DNA of 64,000 nt from NCBI RefSeq assembly GCF_016107705.1, contig NZ_JAEHGC010000001.1:558001-622000 (forward strand). The letters are read 5' to 3'. Shown one piece after another: positions 36,328 to 44,252 of this stretch (within the stretch, counting starts at the first letter, position 1; every line of letters begins with the position of its first letter). A program made the translations under genes and the position numbers. Source of the DNA: Neobacillus cucumis (GTDB lineage: Bacteria; Bacillota; Bacilli; Bacillales_B; DSM-18226). The notes beneath the pieces were generated by a model that was not told the DNA's origin, searched no databases, and saw nothing but the letters and a program-made list of their open reading frames with translations.

Positions 36328-37000
36328 TGTTCTCCTCCAAGTTTTCTGTTTGTGCATAGTAAGTATAAGTACTTACATGATCAATCCATTTTGGAGTTTG
36401 TGTCTCTATTTTTTGAAGCTGGTTTAGGTTATCACTTATTTGATAACCGCTTTCTGTCTCCATTGATGGAGTTTGAATGGTATTGGAGCGAATCAGCGGA
36501 AAAAATCCTGTGCTAAGTTTGACACCAAGTTCAGTAATATAATGACGATTAGAAAGTAACCCTTTAACATACCAATGAGCATTTTGGTACGGTACGGCTA
36601 TCTCATAGAAATGATGTGCATTGCTGCCATTAAAGATCATGTCTGTTACATCGTAAATCCGAACAACAGATACGAAATCATCAAATGGCTGATCAAAGAA
36701 GAGTTGAATTACATTTCGAGGTAATTCGGAAACTTCCCAGAATAGGATCATTTTCTGTGGTGTAACAAGCCTTGCTGTCAACTCACCCTTTACGGGAACA
36801 AAGGCCGAAGGAGACCCACTTGCAGAGGATTGATTTTCCTTATTGTTTTGCATATCCGGTTCATCGTTCGTATTTCTTTCATTATTATTAATCCATTTAT
36901 TCCAGCGATATTGGACTCTTCCTACCGTTGTGTCTAGTTCTGAGGCGATTTTTCTAAACGATAATCCTTCCTCTCGTAGTTTTATTATTTCATCAATCAT
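36320..37000 (-). CDS. DUF4912 protein with N-terminal helix-turn-helix
   Basis: 226 residues. Residues 1-35 (MIDEIIKLREEGLSFRKIAS, then TVGRVQYRWNKW) look like a resolvase/sigma-like HTH. Residues ~65-190 are a DUF4912 domain (LVTPQKMILFWEVSE, VRIYDVTDM, WYVKGLLSNRHYITELG), often encoded near alpha-glucan genes. It could bind DNA or act as a glycan-enzyme partner; not known. First gene of the three-gene operon; TAGGAGG precedes the ATG. Confidence 0.8.
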   Translation of the reverse strand: MIDEIIKLREEGLSFRKIASELDTTVGRVQYRWNKWINNNERNTNDEPDMQNNKENQSSASGSPSAFVPVKGELTARLVTPQKMILFWEVSELPRNVIQLFFDQPFDDFVSVVRIYDVTDMIFNGSNAHHFYEIAVPYQNAHWYVKGLLSNRHYITELGVKLSTGFFPLIRSNTIQTPSMETESGYQISDNLNQLQKIETQTPKWIDHVSTYTYYAQTENLEENNG

Positions 37001-37070
37001 AATGTCCTCCTAATGGTAAACAATCATTTTATGCTTAAAATTCCAAATTATTCATATTTTTAATAATTTT

Positions 37071-37099
37071 ATCGTATCACTTGAACGGAAAAGGCACAA
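37071..37099 (-). promoter_or_regulatory. Candidate promoter of the DUF4912 operon
   Basis: On the - strand TTGTGC (37099-37094), a 17-bp spacer and TACGAT (37076-37071), 70 bp before the gene. Confidence 0.4.
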
Positions 37100-37257
37100 T
37101 AAACGCATTTTGTCGTATCTTGCTATTCCTTATGACATAGTTATTTAAGGCTTGGAAAAAATTTATTTTTGAAAACAAACACCTTCTATCAATAAGAAAT
37201 CGACATTTTCCTTCCAAATCTGAACAAAAAGTTTCGACAAATTTTCTTTAAGTGAAA

Positions 37258-37294
37258 ATAAAAAAGATGAGGGAATATTTATGACCTCATCTTT
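37258..37294 (-). terminator. Terminator after phoU (end of pst cluster)
   Basis: AAAGATGAGG (37263-37272) pairs with CCTCATCTTT (37285-37294), followed on - by TTTTATTTTC. Confidence 0.85.
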
Positions 37295-37312
37295 GGTAAT
37301 TTTTTATTGTTT

Positions 37313-37972
37313 TTATGCATTCAAATTATAACGTTTTCCTGTTACAAGGAATATTACATTCTCGGCAATATTCGTTGAATGGTCTCCAAGTCTTTCGATA
37401 TACCGGCAAACAAACGCCAGCTGAGTAATTTGGTTCGTTTGATTCGGATATTGAGGGATATATGCTAAAAGCTCTTTAACCAATTTTCCATACATTTCAT
37501 CGACTTGGTCATCTTTTGCAGCGCATTGGGTTGCAAGTTCAGTATCTTCGGAAATAAAAGCATTTAACGACTCAGCAAGCATTTCCAAGGCCATATCCAT
37601 CATTTTGGGAATATCGACAATTTCTTTGATATGTTTTTCACTGCCAATATGCAATGCTGATTTAGCAATATTTACAGCTTGGTCACCCACACGTTCCACT
37701 TCTGAGGATATTTTTAAAGCGACAATAATTCTTCTTAAATCAGTTGCTACCGGAGATTCTTTTGCAATTAGGATAATCGCTTTATTATTGATATCCTGTT
37801 CCAAATCATCAATGACATTATCAAATTCAATGACTTGGTTTGCTTTTTCAAGGTCTTGATGGATGAGTGCTTCCATAGCTTCCTTGATAGCATTTTCAGC
37901 CTTCTGAGCCATGTTCAATAATAATTTTTTTAATTCCAATAATTCATTGTCAAAATTTGATCTTGTACTCAT
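37313..37972 (-). CDS. phoU: Phosphate transport accessory/regulatory protein PhoU
   Basis: 219 residues from the ATG at 37972 (MSTRSNFDNELLELKKLLLN), which has GAGGTG before it; longer in-frame starts run into pstB. Two three-helix PhoU domains with the metal-binding repeats EVERVGDQAVNIA and YIERLGDHSTNIAE (E/DxxxD). PhoU links Pst transporter status to PhoR signalling. It is the distal gene of the pst cluster; B. subtilis lacks phoU here. Confidence 0.94.
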   Translation of the reverse strand: MSTRSNFDNELLELKKLLLNMAQKAENAIKEAMEALIHQDLEKANQVIEFDNVIDDLEQDINNKAIILIAKESPVATDLRRIIVALKISSEVERVGDQAVNIAKSALHIGSEKHIKEIVDIPKMMDMALEMLAESLNAFISEDTELATQCAAKDDQVDEMYGKLVKELLAYIPQYPNQTNQITQLAFVCRYIERLGDHSTNIAENVIFLVTGKRYNLNA

Positions 37973-37985
37973 TTGATCACCTCTA

Positions 37986-38759
37986 TCATCCGAATCTTCC
38001 TGTAATATAGCCCTCTGTGCGTTCATCTGACGGCTTTGAAAAAATTTTGGAGGTTTCATCTAGCTCAATCAATTCCCCCATTAAAAAGAAAGCTGTTTTA
38101 TCTGATACTCGTGAAGCTTGCTGCATATTGTGAGTTACAATCACTATTGTATACTTTTCTTTTAACTCTAGTATTAATTCTTCGATTTTTAGAGTAGAGA
38201 TTGGATCTAGTGCAGATGTTGGCTCATCCATAAGTAATACATCGGGTTTTGTTGCAAGTGCTCTGGCAATGCATAACCTTTGCTGCTGTCCTCCTGAAAG
38301 ACCAAGTGCCGGTGCATGTAGACGGTCCTTTACTTCATCCCATAACGCTACATCCATTAATGCCTTTGTGACAATTTCCTCCAAATGGACTTTTCGTTTA
38401 ACTCCATGGATTCTAGGTCCATATGCTACGTTATCAAAAATCGATTGAGGAAAAACATTACCTTTTTGAAAAACCATACCAACATTTTTTCTCAGGTCTA
38501 CAAGGTCCGTTTTTTCATTTAAGATATTTTGGTCATTATAATTAATTTCCCCAGTCATTTTTACATTTGGTACATAGTTAATCATTAAGTTTAAGGTTTT
38601 AATAAACGTTGATTTCCCGCATCCTGAAGGACCAATAATCGCCGTTACTTCTTTTTTGTTAATTGGAAAGTTTATACTCTTGAGTGCGTGGTGATCTCCG
38701 TACCACAAGTTTAAATCATTTATTTGAAAAGCTTGTCTGTGAACTGTTATTGAAGTCAT
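37986..38759 (-). CDS. pstB: Phosphate ABC transporter ATPase PstB (second copy)
   Basis: 257 residues. Walker [10 protein letters not shown], PstB-type Q-loop [20 protein letters not shown], signature LSGGQQQR and Walker [14 protein letters not shown]. It is clearly paralogous to the adjacent PstB (same ending YI-GRFG), as in B. subtilis pstBA/pstBB. The ATG at 38759 has AAGGAGG. The pair may form a heterodimeric ATPase on PstCA, or one may be specialised. Confidence 0.94.
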   Translation of the reverse strand: MTSITVHRQAFQINDLNLWYGDHHALKSINFPINKKEVTAIIGPSGCGKSTFIKTLNLMINYVPNVKMTGEINYNDQNILNEKTDLVDLRKNVGMVFQKGNVFPQSIFDNVAYGPRIHGVKRKVHLEEIVTKALMDVALWDEVKDRLHAPALGLSGGQQQRLCIARALATKPDVLLMDEPTSALDPISTLKIEELILELKEKYTIVIVTHNMQQASRVSDKTAFFLMGELIELDETSKIFSKPSDERTEGYITGRFG

Positions 38760-38769
38760 AATATCCTCC

Positions 38770-39600
38770 TTAGCCAAACCTTCCTGAAATATATTCCTCT
38801 GTCTTTTGTACTGTAGGATTTGTAAATATCTTTTCTGTTGCATCGTACTCGATTAAGTCACCATTTAAAAAGAAGGCTGTTTTATCGGAAATCCGTGATG
38901 CCTGCTGCATATTATGGGTTACAATGATTATGGAGTAATCTTTTTTCAATTCAACAATCAAGTCCTCTACCTTTGCATTCGAAATTGGGTCAAGCGCAGA
39001 AGAAGGTTCGTCCAAAAGCATAACCGTTGGCTTCATGGCAATCGTCCGTGCAATGCAAAGACGCTGCTGCTGTCCACCTGAAAGAGAAAGAGCTGATTTG
39101 TGAAGTCTGTCTTTCACTTCATCCCATAGAGCTGCTTTTTGTAGGCTCTCCTCTACGATCTCGTCGAGCTGACTTTTCTTTCTTATTCCACTAAACTTTA
39201 GTGCATGGGTAATATTTTCGTAGATTGATTTTGGAAATGGATTTGGCTTTTGAAAAACCATTCCAATTTCTTTTCTCAATGCAACTACATTGATTTGATC
39301 CGATAAAATATTGAGACCTTCATAATTAATTTCCCCTTCTGCCCGCGCTCCTGGGATAAGGTCATTCATTCTATTAATACTGCGTAAAAATGTAGACTTT
39401 CCGCACCCTGAAGGACCTATTAGTGCTGTAACCGAGTTTTTTTCAATATCCATTGAAATACCGTTCACTGCACGTTTTTCACCGTAAAAAATTTCAAGAT
39501 TATCTACCTTTAGTATGTTTTCTTTTGGTATTGGAGTAATATAATCTTCTTGGTTTGCTGCAGTTTCTACTGTTTCTCTTTCTTTCATGGCTGTAACCAT
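38770..39600 (-). CDS. pstB: Phosphate ABC transporter ATPase PstB (first copy)
   Basis: 276 residues with an N-terminal extension of ~28 residues relative to the other PstB. Walker [37 protein letters not shown] and [13 protein letters not shown] are complete. It drives high-affinity phosphate uptake through PstC-PstA. AAAGGTGAG precedes the ATG at 39600; it is 18 bp after pstA. Confidence 0.95.
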   Translation of the reverse strand: MVTAMKERETVETAANQEDYITPIPKENILKVDNLEIFYGEKRAVNGISMDIEKNSVTALIGPSGCGKSTFLRSINRMNDLIPGARAEGEINYEGLNILSDQINVVALRKEIGMVFQKPNPFPKSIYENITHALKFSGIRKKSQLDEIVEESLQKAALWDEVKDRLHKSALSLSGGQQQRLCIARTIAMKPTVMLLDEPSSALDPISNAKVEDLIVELKKDYSIIIVTHNMQQASRISDKTAFFLNGDLIEYDATEKIFTNPTVQKTEEYISGRFG

Positions 39601-39618
39601 CCAATCTCACCTTTTTCT

Positions 39619-40506
39619 TTATTTAGTAGCAGTAATCTTTTTATGAATTAGACTGCCAATCCATCTGGCAAGCAGGTTGAAAATTAAAACAGAAAGTACT
39701 AAAACAGCTGCTGAACCGTTTGAAACGTCTTTAACATCCGGAATTAACCCTTGGGTATTAACCGACCAAATATGAACTGCCAAAGTTTCAGCAGGACGGA
39801 AGATATTCAATGGTGACACATCAGAAAAAGGATTCCAATCCGTATAATCTAATCTTGGTGTTGATAATCCAGCTGTGAACAATAAAGCTGCTGCCTCACC
39901 AAAGACACGACCTGAAGCAAGGATTGCACCCGTCAAAATAACCGGAAAGGCACTTGGCAATAAAACCGTCTTAATCGTATGCCAATGAGTGATTCCAAGT
40001 GCAAGGCTCGCTTCCTTTAACTCCCGTGGAACCGTACGAATCGCATCTTCACTAACCCTTACCATTACAGGTAAGTTAAAAACAGTAAGTGCAAGTGCTC
40101 CCCCTAAAATGGTGTAGCCCCAACCTGTTAAGGTAACAAACATTAATAGACCGAACATCCCAATTACAATCGAAGGCATGGAAGCCAAAACCTCGATACA
40201 AGAGCGAATAAAATTTGTCACTTTCCCCGGTTTAGCGTATTCAGCCATATAAATCCCGCCGCCTACGCCAAGAGGAATAGTAATTAACATCGTAATAAAC
40301 AGGACATAAAACGAATTAAATAATTGATCGCGAATTCCTCCGCCAGCCAGCATATTACTTGATGGGGTGGTTAGAAACTTAAATGAAACATGCTGCAAAC
40401 CGTGAAATAAAATAAAACCAAATAATCCCACTAAAACTGCAATGATAATTACGGCAATCAGAACAAAAACCCCTGTTGCGATCCGATCGGCTACTCTCGA
40501 ATTCAT
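39619..40506 (-). CDS. pstA: Phosphate ABC transporter permease PstA
   Basis: 295 residues, six transmembrane helices. The permease EAA loop is LKEASLALGITHWHTIKTVL; ASMPSIVIGMFGLLMFV is the PstA-type pore helix. Its ATG is fused to the pstC stop (TAATG), with AGGAGG inside the end of pstC, so the permeases are translationally coupled. Confidence 0.95.
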   Translation of the reverse strand: MNSRVADRIATGVFVLIAVIIIAVLVGLFGFILFHGLQHVSFKFLTTPSSNMLAGGGIRDQLFNSFYVLFITMLITIPLGVGGGIYMAEYAKPGKVTNFIRSCIEVLASMPSIVIGMFGLLMFVTLTGWGYTILGGALALTVFNLPVMVRVSEDAIRTVPRELKEASLALGITHWHTIKTVLLPSAFPVILTGAILASGRVFGEAAALLFTAGLSTPRLDYTDWNPFSDVSPLNIFRPAETLAVHIWSVNTQGLIPDVKDVSNGSAAVLVLSVLIFNLLARWIGSLIHKKITATK

Positions 40507-41426
40507 TAAATCTTCCTCCTAGATGAAAGGTAGCGAATCAAAAGAATAAAAGCGAATGACATTATTAATAAAATTAACCCCAAAGACCATAAAACATTAT
40601 TTTCAGGGCTTCCAAACGTCGTGTTGCCCATATTTAAAGTAATAATCGTTGTTAATGTGGCTGATGCATCTAAAAGACTGTGAGGCATGGTTTTCACATT
40701 TCCAATAACCATTTGTACGGCTAACGCTTCTCCAAATGCTCTAGACATCCCTAGAACAACTGCTGTCAATAAATTTGGCAAGGCTGCCGGAATTAACACT
40801 TTTCGAATGGTTTGCCAACGAGTTGCACCTAGCGCATATGATCCTTCTCGAAGATTATTCGGAAGAGAACTCATAGCATCTGTAGCAATTGTTGTTACAG
40901 TCGGTAAGATCATAATCGAAAGCACAATCATTCCTGAAAGTAAACTAAACCCGAGTCCACCAACATGTCCTCTTATAAATGGTACCAATACTGTAAGTCC
41001 AATGAATCCATAAACAACAGAAGGAATACCTACTAAAAGTTCTATTACGGGTTGTAGTATTTTTCTTCCCCAAGATGGTGCAATTTCAGTCATAAAAATG
41101 GCTCCGCCAATTCCTAATGGTGCAGCAATAAGTGCCGAAAGAAACGTTACTGCGAAAGATCCCAAAATAAATGGAAGTGCTCCGTACAGCGGCTTTGCTG
41201 GGTCGGTAGGATTCCAAATCTTACCGGTTACGAAATCAAAAAGATTTACACCATCTTTGATAAAAGATTGCAATCCTTTTTGCCCTAGAAAAATTGTAAT
41301 CGCAATCGTTGCTGATATCATGATAATCGCACATATAAAAACAATGATCTTTCCTCTTACTTCCCCGTTCATCCAATTCTTTTGTGATTTTAATAATCTA
41401 TCTTTTGCTGGAATCACTTTTTCCAT
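40506..41426 (-). CDS. pstC: Phosphate ABC transporter permease PstC
   Basis: ~306 residues, six transmembrane helices. GIPSVVYGFIGLTVLVPF and the EAA loop LREGSYALGATRWQTIRKVL identify PstC. The ATG at 41426 (MEKVIPAKDRLLKSQ) is preferred; a GTG at 41441 lies in the ribosome-binding site. A Pho box lies ~80 bp upstream, so pstC-A-B-B-phoU can be transcribed separately from pstS. Confidence 0.94.
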   Translation of the reverse strand: MEKVIPAKDRLLKSQKNWMNGEVRGKIIVFICAIIMISATIAITIFLGQKGLQSFIKDGVNLFDFVTGKIWNPTDPAKPLYGALPFILGSFAVTFLSALIAAPLGIGGAIFMTEIAPSWGRKILQPVIELLVGIPSVVYGFIGLTVLVPFIRGHVGGLGFSLLSGMIVLSIMILPTVTTIATDAMSSLPNNLREGSYALGATRWQTIRKVLIPAALPNLLTAVVLGMSRAFGEALAVQMVIGNVKTMPHSLLDASATLTTIITLNMGNTTFGSPENNVLWSLGLILLIMSFAFILLIRYLSSRRKI

Positions 41427-41506
41427 ATAAAAGTAAAACACCCCTATCTTACGTTTTAACAGGGTACCCCCTGATACATTTACTGTTTGCCTTACTTGTT
41501 ACATAT

Positions 41507-41545
41507 TAACGTCAAAGTGTTAATCTAATTTGAATTCAATGTAAA
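41507..41545 (-). promoter_or_regulatory. PhoP box upstream of pstC
   Basis: On the - strand TTTACA, TTCAAA, TTAACA and ACGTTA are spaced by exactly 5 bp each. This is the TT(A/C/T)ACA-like four-repeat array bound by PhoP in Bacillus. Confidence 0.8.
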
Positions 41546-41624
41546 GGATAGGTAAAGTAATATTAAGTTTTTGTAAAGATGATTAATTTTCCTCAATGTA
41601 TTTCATGATCGGTATATGAAATGT

Positions 41625-41668
41625 AAAAAAAGGTGCGCACCAAAAGGTTTACTTTTGATGACACACCC
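41625..41668 (-). terminator. Terminator of the first-listed pstS (41688..42596)
   Basis: On - a long imperfect stem, GGTGTG...CAAAAG with CTTTTGGTGCGCACC, is followed by TTTTTTT. Confidence 0.75.
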
Positions 41669-41687
41669 TTTTCATTTAGTATTTCAA

Positions 41688-42596
41688 TTACTTGTTCGAA
41701 ACATTCCCTTTTGCATCACGTTCTACTTTCATTTGTGTTACAGGAATATAACCTTGTTTAGTTACGATATTCGTTTGAACTTCATCGCTCATCATGTAAT
41801 CTAAGAACGCTTTTGCTGCTCCAGTTGGCTCACCTTTTGTATATGCATGCTCATAAGCCCAAACTGGGAATTTACCAGTTGTAACATTTTCAGTAGTTGG
41901 TGCTACTCCATCGATTGAAAGAGCTGTTACTGTGTCATCAGTTAAATATGAGAAAGCAAGATATCCAATTGCGCCCGGAGTTTCATTAATAATCTTTTTA
42001 ACTGTATTTGAAGCATCTTCTGTAATTCCTTCAGCAGGAGTTGCACCATCTAAAGCCAATTTATTGAATACTGCACGAGTACCTGAAGAATCCGGACGGT
42101 TTACAAGCGTAATTTTTTGGTCTGCACCGCCAAGTTCTTTCCAGTTAGTGATTTTACCAGTGAAAACTTTGATAAGATCCGCTTTTTTAATATCTTTGAT
42201 TCCGACTTTAGGGTTTACTGCAGCTGTAATTCCAACTACAGCGACTTTATGGTCAACTAACTGACTTGCATCCATTCCTTTTTCTTCAGCAAAAAGGTCA
42301 GAGTTACCAATTTGAACCGCACCCTGTGCAACCTGTGATAGACCTGTACCAGACCCACCGCCATTTACTTGGATGCTTACTTTTGAATTTTTGTTCATAA
42401 ATTCCTCAGCCGCTGCAGACGCTAAAGGCTGCAATGCTGTCGAACCGGAAATTACTATAGAACCAGAAAGTTCTTTTGTGTTAGCTCCGTCATTATTCTT
42501 TGATTGATCTTTATTTGTTCCGCCTCCACAGGCAGCCATTACTACCATTAAAGCTGCTAAAATTGTTACAAGGCTAAACTTTTTTATGCTTTTCAT
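41688..42596 (-). CDS. pstS: Phosphate-binding lipoprotein PstS (copy adjacent to pstC)
   Basis: A 302-residue substrate-binding lipoprotein of the Pst transporter: signal with lipobox MVVMAAC, then SIVISGSTALQPL, NGGGSGTGLSQVAQG and NRPDSSGTRAVF, the phosphate-binding loops. It is nearly identical after residue ~40 to the PstS encoded at 43149..44063; most differences are in the signal/linker. It has its own Pho box and terminator. TAGGAGG precedes the ATG. Confidence 0.95.
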   Translation of the reverse strand: MKSIKKFSLVTILAALMVVMAACGGGTNKDQSKNNDGANTKELSGSIVISGSTALQPLASAAAEEFMNKNSKVSIQVNGGGSGTGLSQVAQGAVQIGNSDLFAEEKGMDASQLVDHKVAVVGITAAVNPKVGIKDIKKADLIKVFTGKITNWKELGGADQKITLVNRPDSSGTRAVFNKLALDGATPAEGITEDASNTVKKIINETPGAIGYLAFSYLTDDTVTALSIDGVAPTTENVTTGKFPVWAYEHAYTKGEPTGAAKAFLDYMMSDEVQTNIVTKQGYIPVTQMKVERDAKGNVSNK

Positions 42597-42650
42597 TTAT
42601 TCATTCCTCCTAAGGATTTTGATTACTTGTCTGCCTTACATATTACATAT

Positions 42651-42689
42651 TAACGGTGAAGTGTTAACTACATTTGAATTCTGTGTAAA
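42651..42689 (-). promoter_or_regulatory. PhoP box upstream of pstS (41688..42596)
   Basis: On - TTTACA, TTCAAA, TTAACA and CCGTTA at 11-bp period. Closely similar to the box before pstC, suggesting duplication of the regulatory region. Confidence 0.8.
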
Positions 42690-42871
42690 TGCTACGTAAA
42701 GTAATATTAAGTTATCGTAAAAATATTTACATAAGTTTACAATTCTGATGAAATGGAACACAAATAGTCTTTAACAAATAACAATAATCCATACGTTGGT
42801 AGTGAGTATAAAAAGTTAATAATATATCCCGAAGCAGAGAAGTATAACTATGGAAAAAAGGAGGAATTAAA

Positions 42872-43087
42872 GTGAGGGAAGATCGTCAATTTGAAAATGA
42901 AGCAGAGGAAGCAAATCGAGAAATGAATAAAGGATTTAAAGACTATGGTGCTCGGAGTTCTGCATTTGTAAGCTCAGAGGCAGAAGAGGCTAATCAAAAA
43001 ATTCAAGAGCTGTTCTATGGTAAAGAAAAAGGAATAAACTCATTACCCTTTCATGTCGATGTAAACAACCCTCCCATTAAAAAATAA
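42872..43087 (+). CDS. Small hypothetical protein between the two pstS genes
   Basis: A 71-residue hydrophilic protein, MREDRQFENEAEEANREMNK at the start, then SSEAEEANQKIQELFYGKEK. The two EAEEAN-containing segments (~residues 9-20 and 36-48) look like a short internal repeat and are probably helical. No membrane segment. A GTG start at 42872 with AAAAAGGAGG gives it good translation signals, and it ends at a bidirectional terminator. Family not recognised; it is opposite in strand to the pst genes. Confidence 0.65.
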   Translation: MREDRQFENEAEEANREMNKGFKDYGARSSAFVSSEAEEANQKIQELFYGKEKGINSLPFHVDVNNPPIKK

Positions 43088-43100
43088 TTGATTACATAAG

Positions 43101-43137
43101 AAAAATGGGGTACCCAATTACTGGGTACCCCATTTTT
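43101..43137. terminator. Bidirectional terminator between the small gene and pstS
   Basis: A perfect 16-bp stem, AAAAATGGGGTACCCA (43101-43116) with TGGGTACCCCATTTTT (43122-43137). Confidence 0.9.
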
Positions 43138-43148
43138 CTTTGTATTGA

Positions 43149-44063
43149 TTACTTATTCGTAACATTTCCTTTTGCATCACGTTCTACTTTCATTGATGTT
43201 ACAGGAATATAGCCTTGTTTAGTTACAATATTAGTTTGAACTTCATCGCTCATCATGTAGTCAAGGAATGCTTTTGCTACTTCGTTTGGCTCACCTTTTG
43301 TATAAGCATGCTCATAAGCCCAAACTGGGAACTTACCAGTTGTTACATTTTCTGTAGTTGGTTCTACACCATCGATTGAAAGAGCTGTTACTGTGTTGTC
43401 AGTTAAATATGAGAATGCAAGGTATCCAATTGCACCTGGAGTTTCGTTAATAATCTTTTTAACTGTATTTGATGCATCTTCTGTAACGCCTTCGGCAGGA
43501 GTAGCTCCATCTAATGCTAACTTATTGAATACTGCACGTGTACCTGAAGAATCAGGACGGTTTACAAGCGTAATTTTTTGGTCTGCTCCGCCAAGCTCTT
43601 TCCAGTTTGTAATTTTACCAGTGAAAACTTTGATAAGGTCAGCTTTTTTAATATCTTTAATACCTACTTTAGAGTTTACTGCAGCAGTAATACCAACTAC
43701 AGCAACTTGATGGTCAACTAATTGGCTTGCATCGACACCTTTTTCTTCAGCGAAAAGGTCAGAGTTACCAATTTGGACCGCACCTTGGGCAACTTGTGAT
43801 AGACCAGTACCGGATCCACCGCCGTTTACTTGGATGCTTACTTTTGAGTTTTTGTTCATAAATTCTTCAGCCGCCGCAGACGCTAATGGCTGTAATGCAG
43901 TTGAACCGGAGATAACTAATGAGCCGGAAAGTTCTTTTGTATTCGACTGATCATTCTTTGCAGTTTCTTTTGTTTCCTTGGATGTTGTGCTTCCACAGGC
44001 AGCCATCACTATCATTAAAGCTGCTAAAATTGTTGCAAGACTAATTTTTTTAAAGCTTTTCAT
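43149..44063 (-). CDS. pstS: Phosphate-binding lipoprotein PstS (distal copy)
   Basis: A 304-residue paralogue of the neighbouring PstS, with lipobox MIVMAAC and the same ligand loops (VISGSTALQPL, NGGGSGTGLSQ, NRPDSSGTR). Scattered conservative changes (for example VDASQLVDHQ against MDASQLVDHK) distinguish them. It has a textbook Pho box and a separate terminator, so the two binding proteins can be expressed independently. The reason for the duplication is unknown. Confidence 0.95.
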   Translation of the reverse strand: MKSFKKISLATILAALMIVMAACGSTTSKETKETAKNDQSNTKELSGSLVISGSTALQPLASAAAEEFMNKNSKVSIQVNGGGSGTGLSQVAQGAVQIGNSDLFAEEKGVDASQLVDHQVAVVGITAAVNSKVGIKDIKKADLIKVFTGKITNWKELGGADQKITLVNRPDSSGTRAVFNKLALDGATPAEGVTEDASNTVKKIINETPGAIGYLAFSYLTDNTVTALSIDGVEPTTENVTTGKFPVWAYEHAYTKGEPNEVAKAFLDYMMSDEVQTNIVTKQGYIPVTSMKVERDAKGNVTNK

Positions 44064-44122
44064 TTTCTGTAATTCCCCCTAAGAAATTTGGTGGTTTTTT
44101 GTTTTGCTTACATGTTTCATGA

Positions 44123-44161
44123 TAATACCTGACTGTTAACTGTGTTTTAAGGGAATGTAAA
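44123..44161 (-). promoter_or_regulatory. PhoP box upstream of pstS (43149..44063)
   Basis: On - TTTACA, TTAAAA, TTAACA and GTATTA separated by 5 bp each; the best of the three Pho boxes in the window. Confidence 0.85.
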
Positions 44162-44210
44162 CCTTTTGTAAATCCATGTCGATTTTTTTATTTTTATCAA
44201 TGTGTAAAAA

Positions 44211-44250
44211 GCAAAAAAACCTTGCCTCAAATTAAATGAGACAAGGTTTT
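44211..44250 (-). terminator. Terminator of pbpA
   Basis: AAAACCTTGCCTCA pairs with TGAGACAAGGTTTT with one mismatch around AATTAAA; a T-run follows on -. Confidence 0.8.
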
Positions 44251-44252
44251 TA

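Larger units (their letters stand above)
37001..37312. other. 312-bp gap between phoU and the DUF4912 operon
   Basis: AT-rich, no gene seen. It contains the phoU terminator (37258-37294) and a candidate promoter (37071-37099); nothing else could be supported. Confidence 0.6.
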
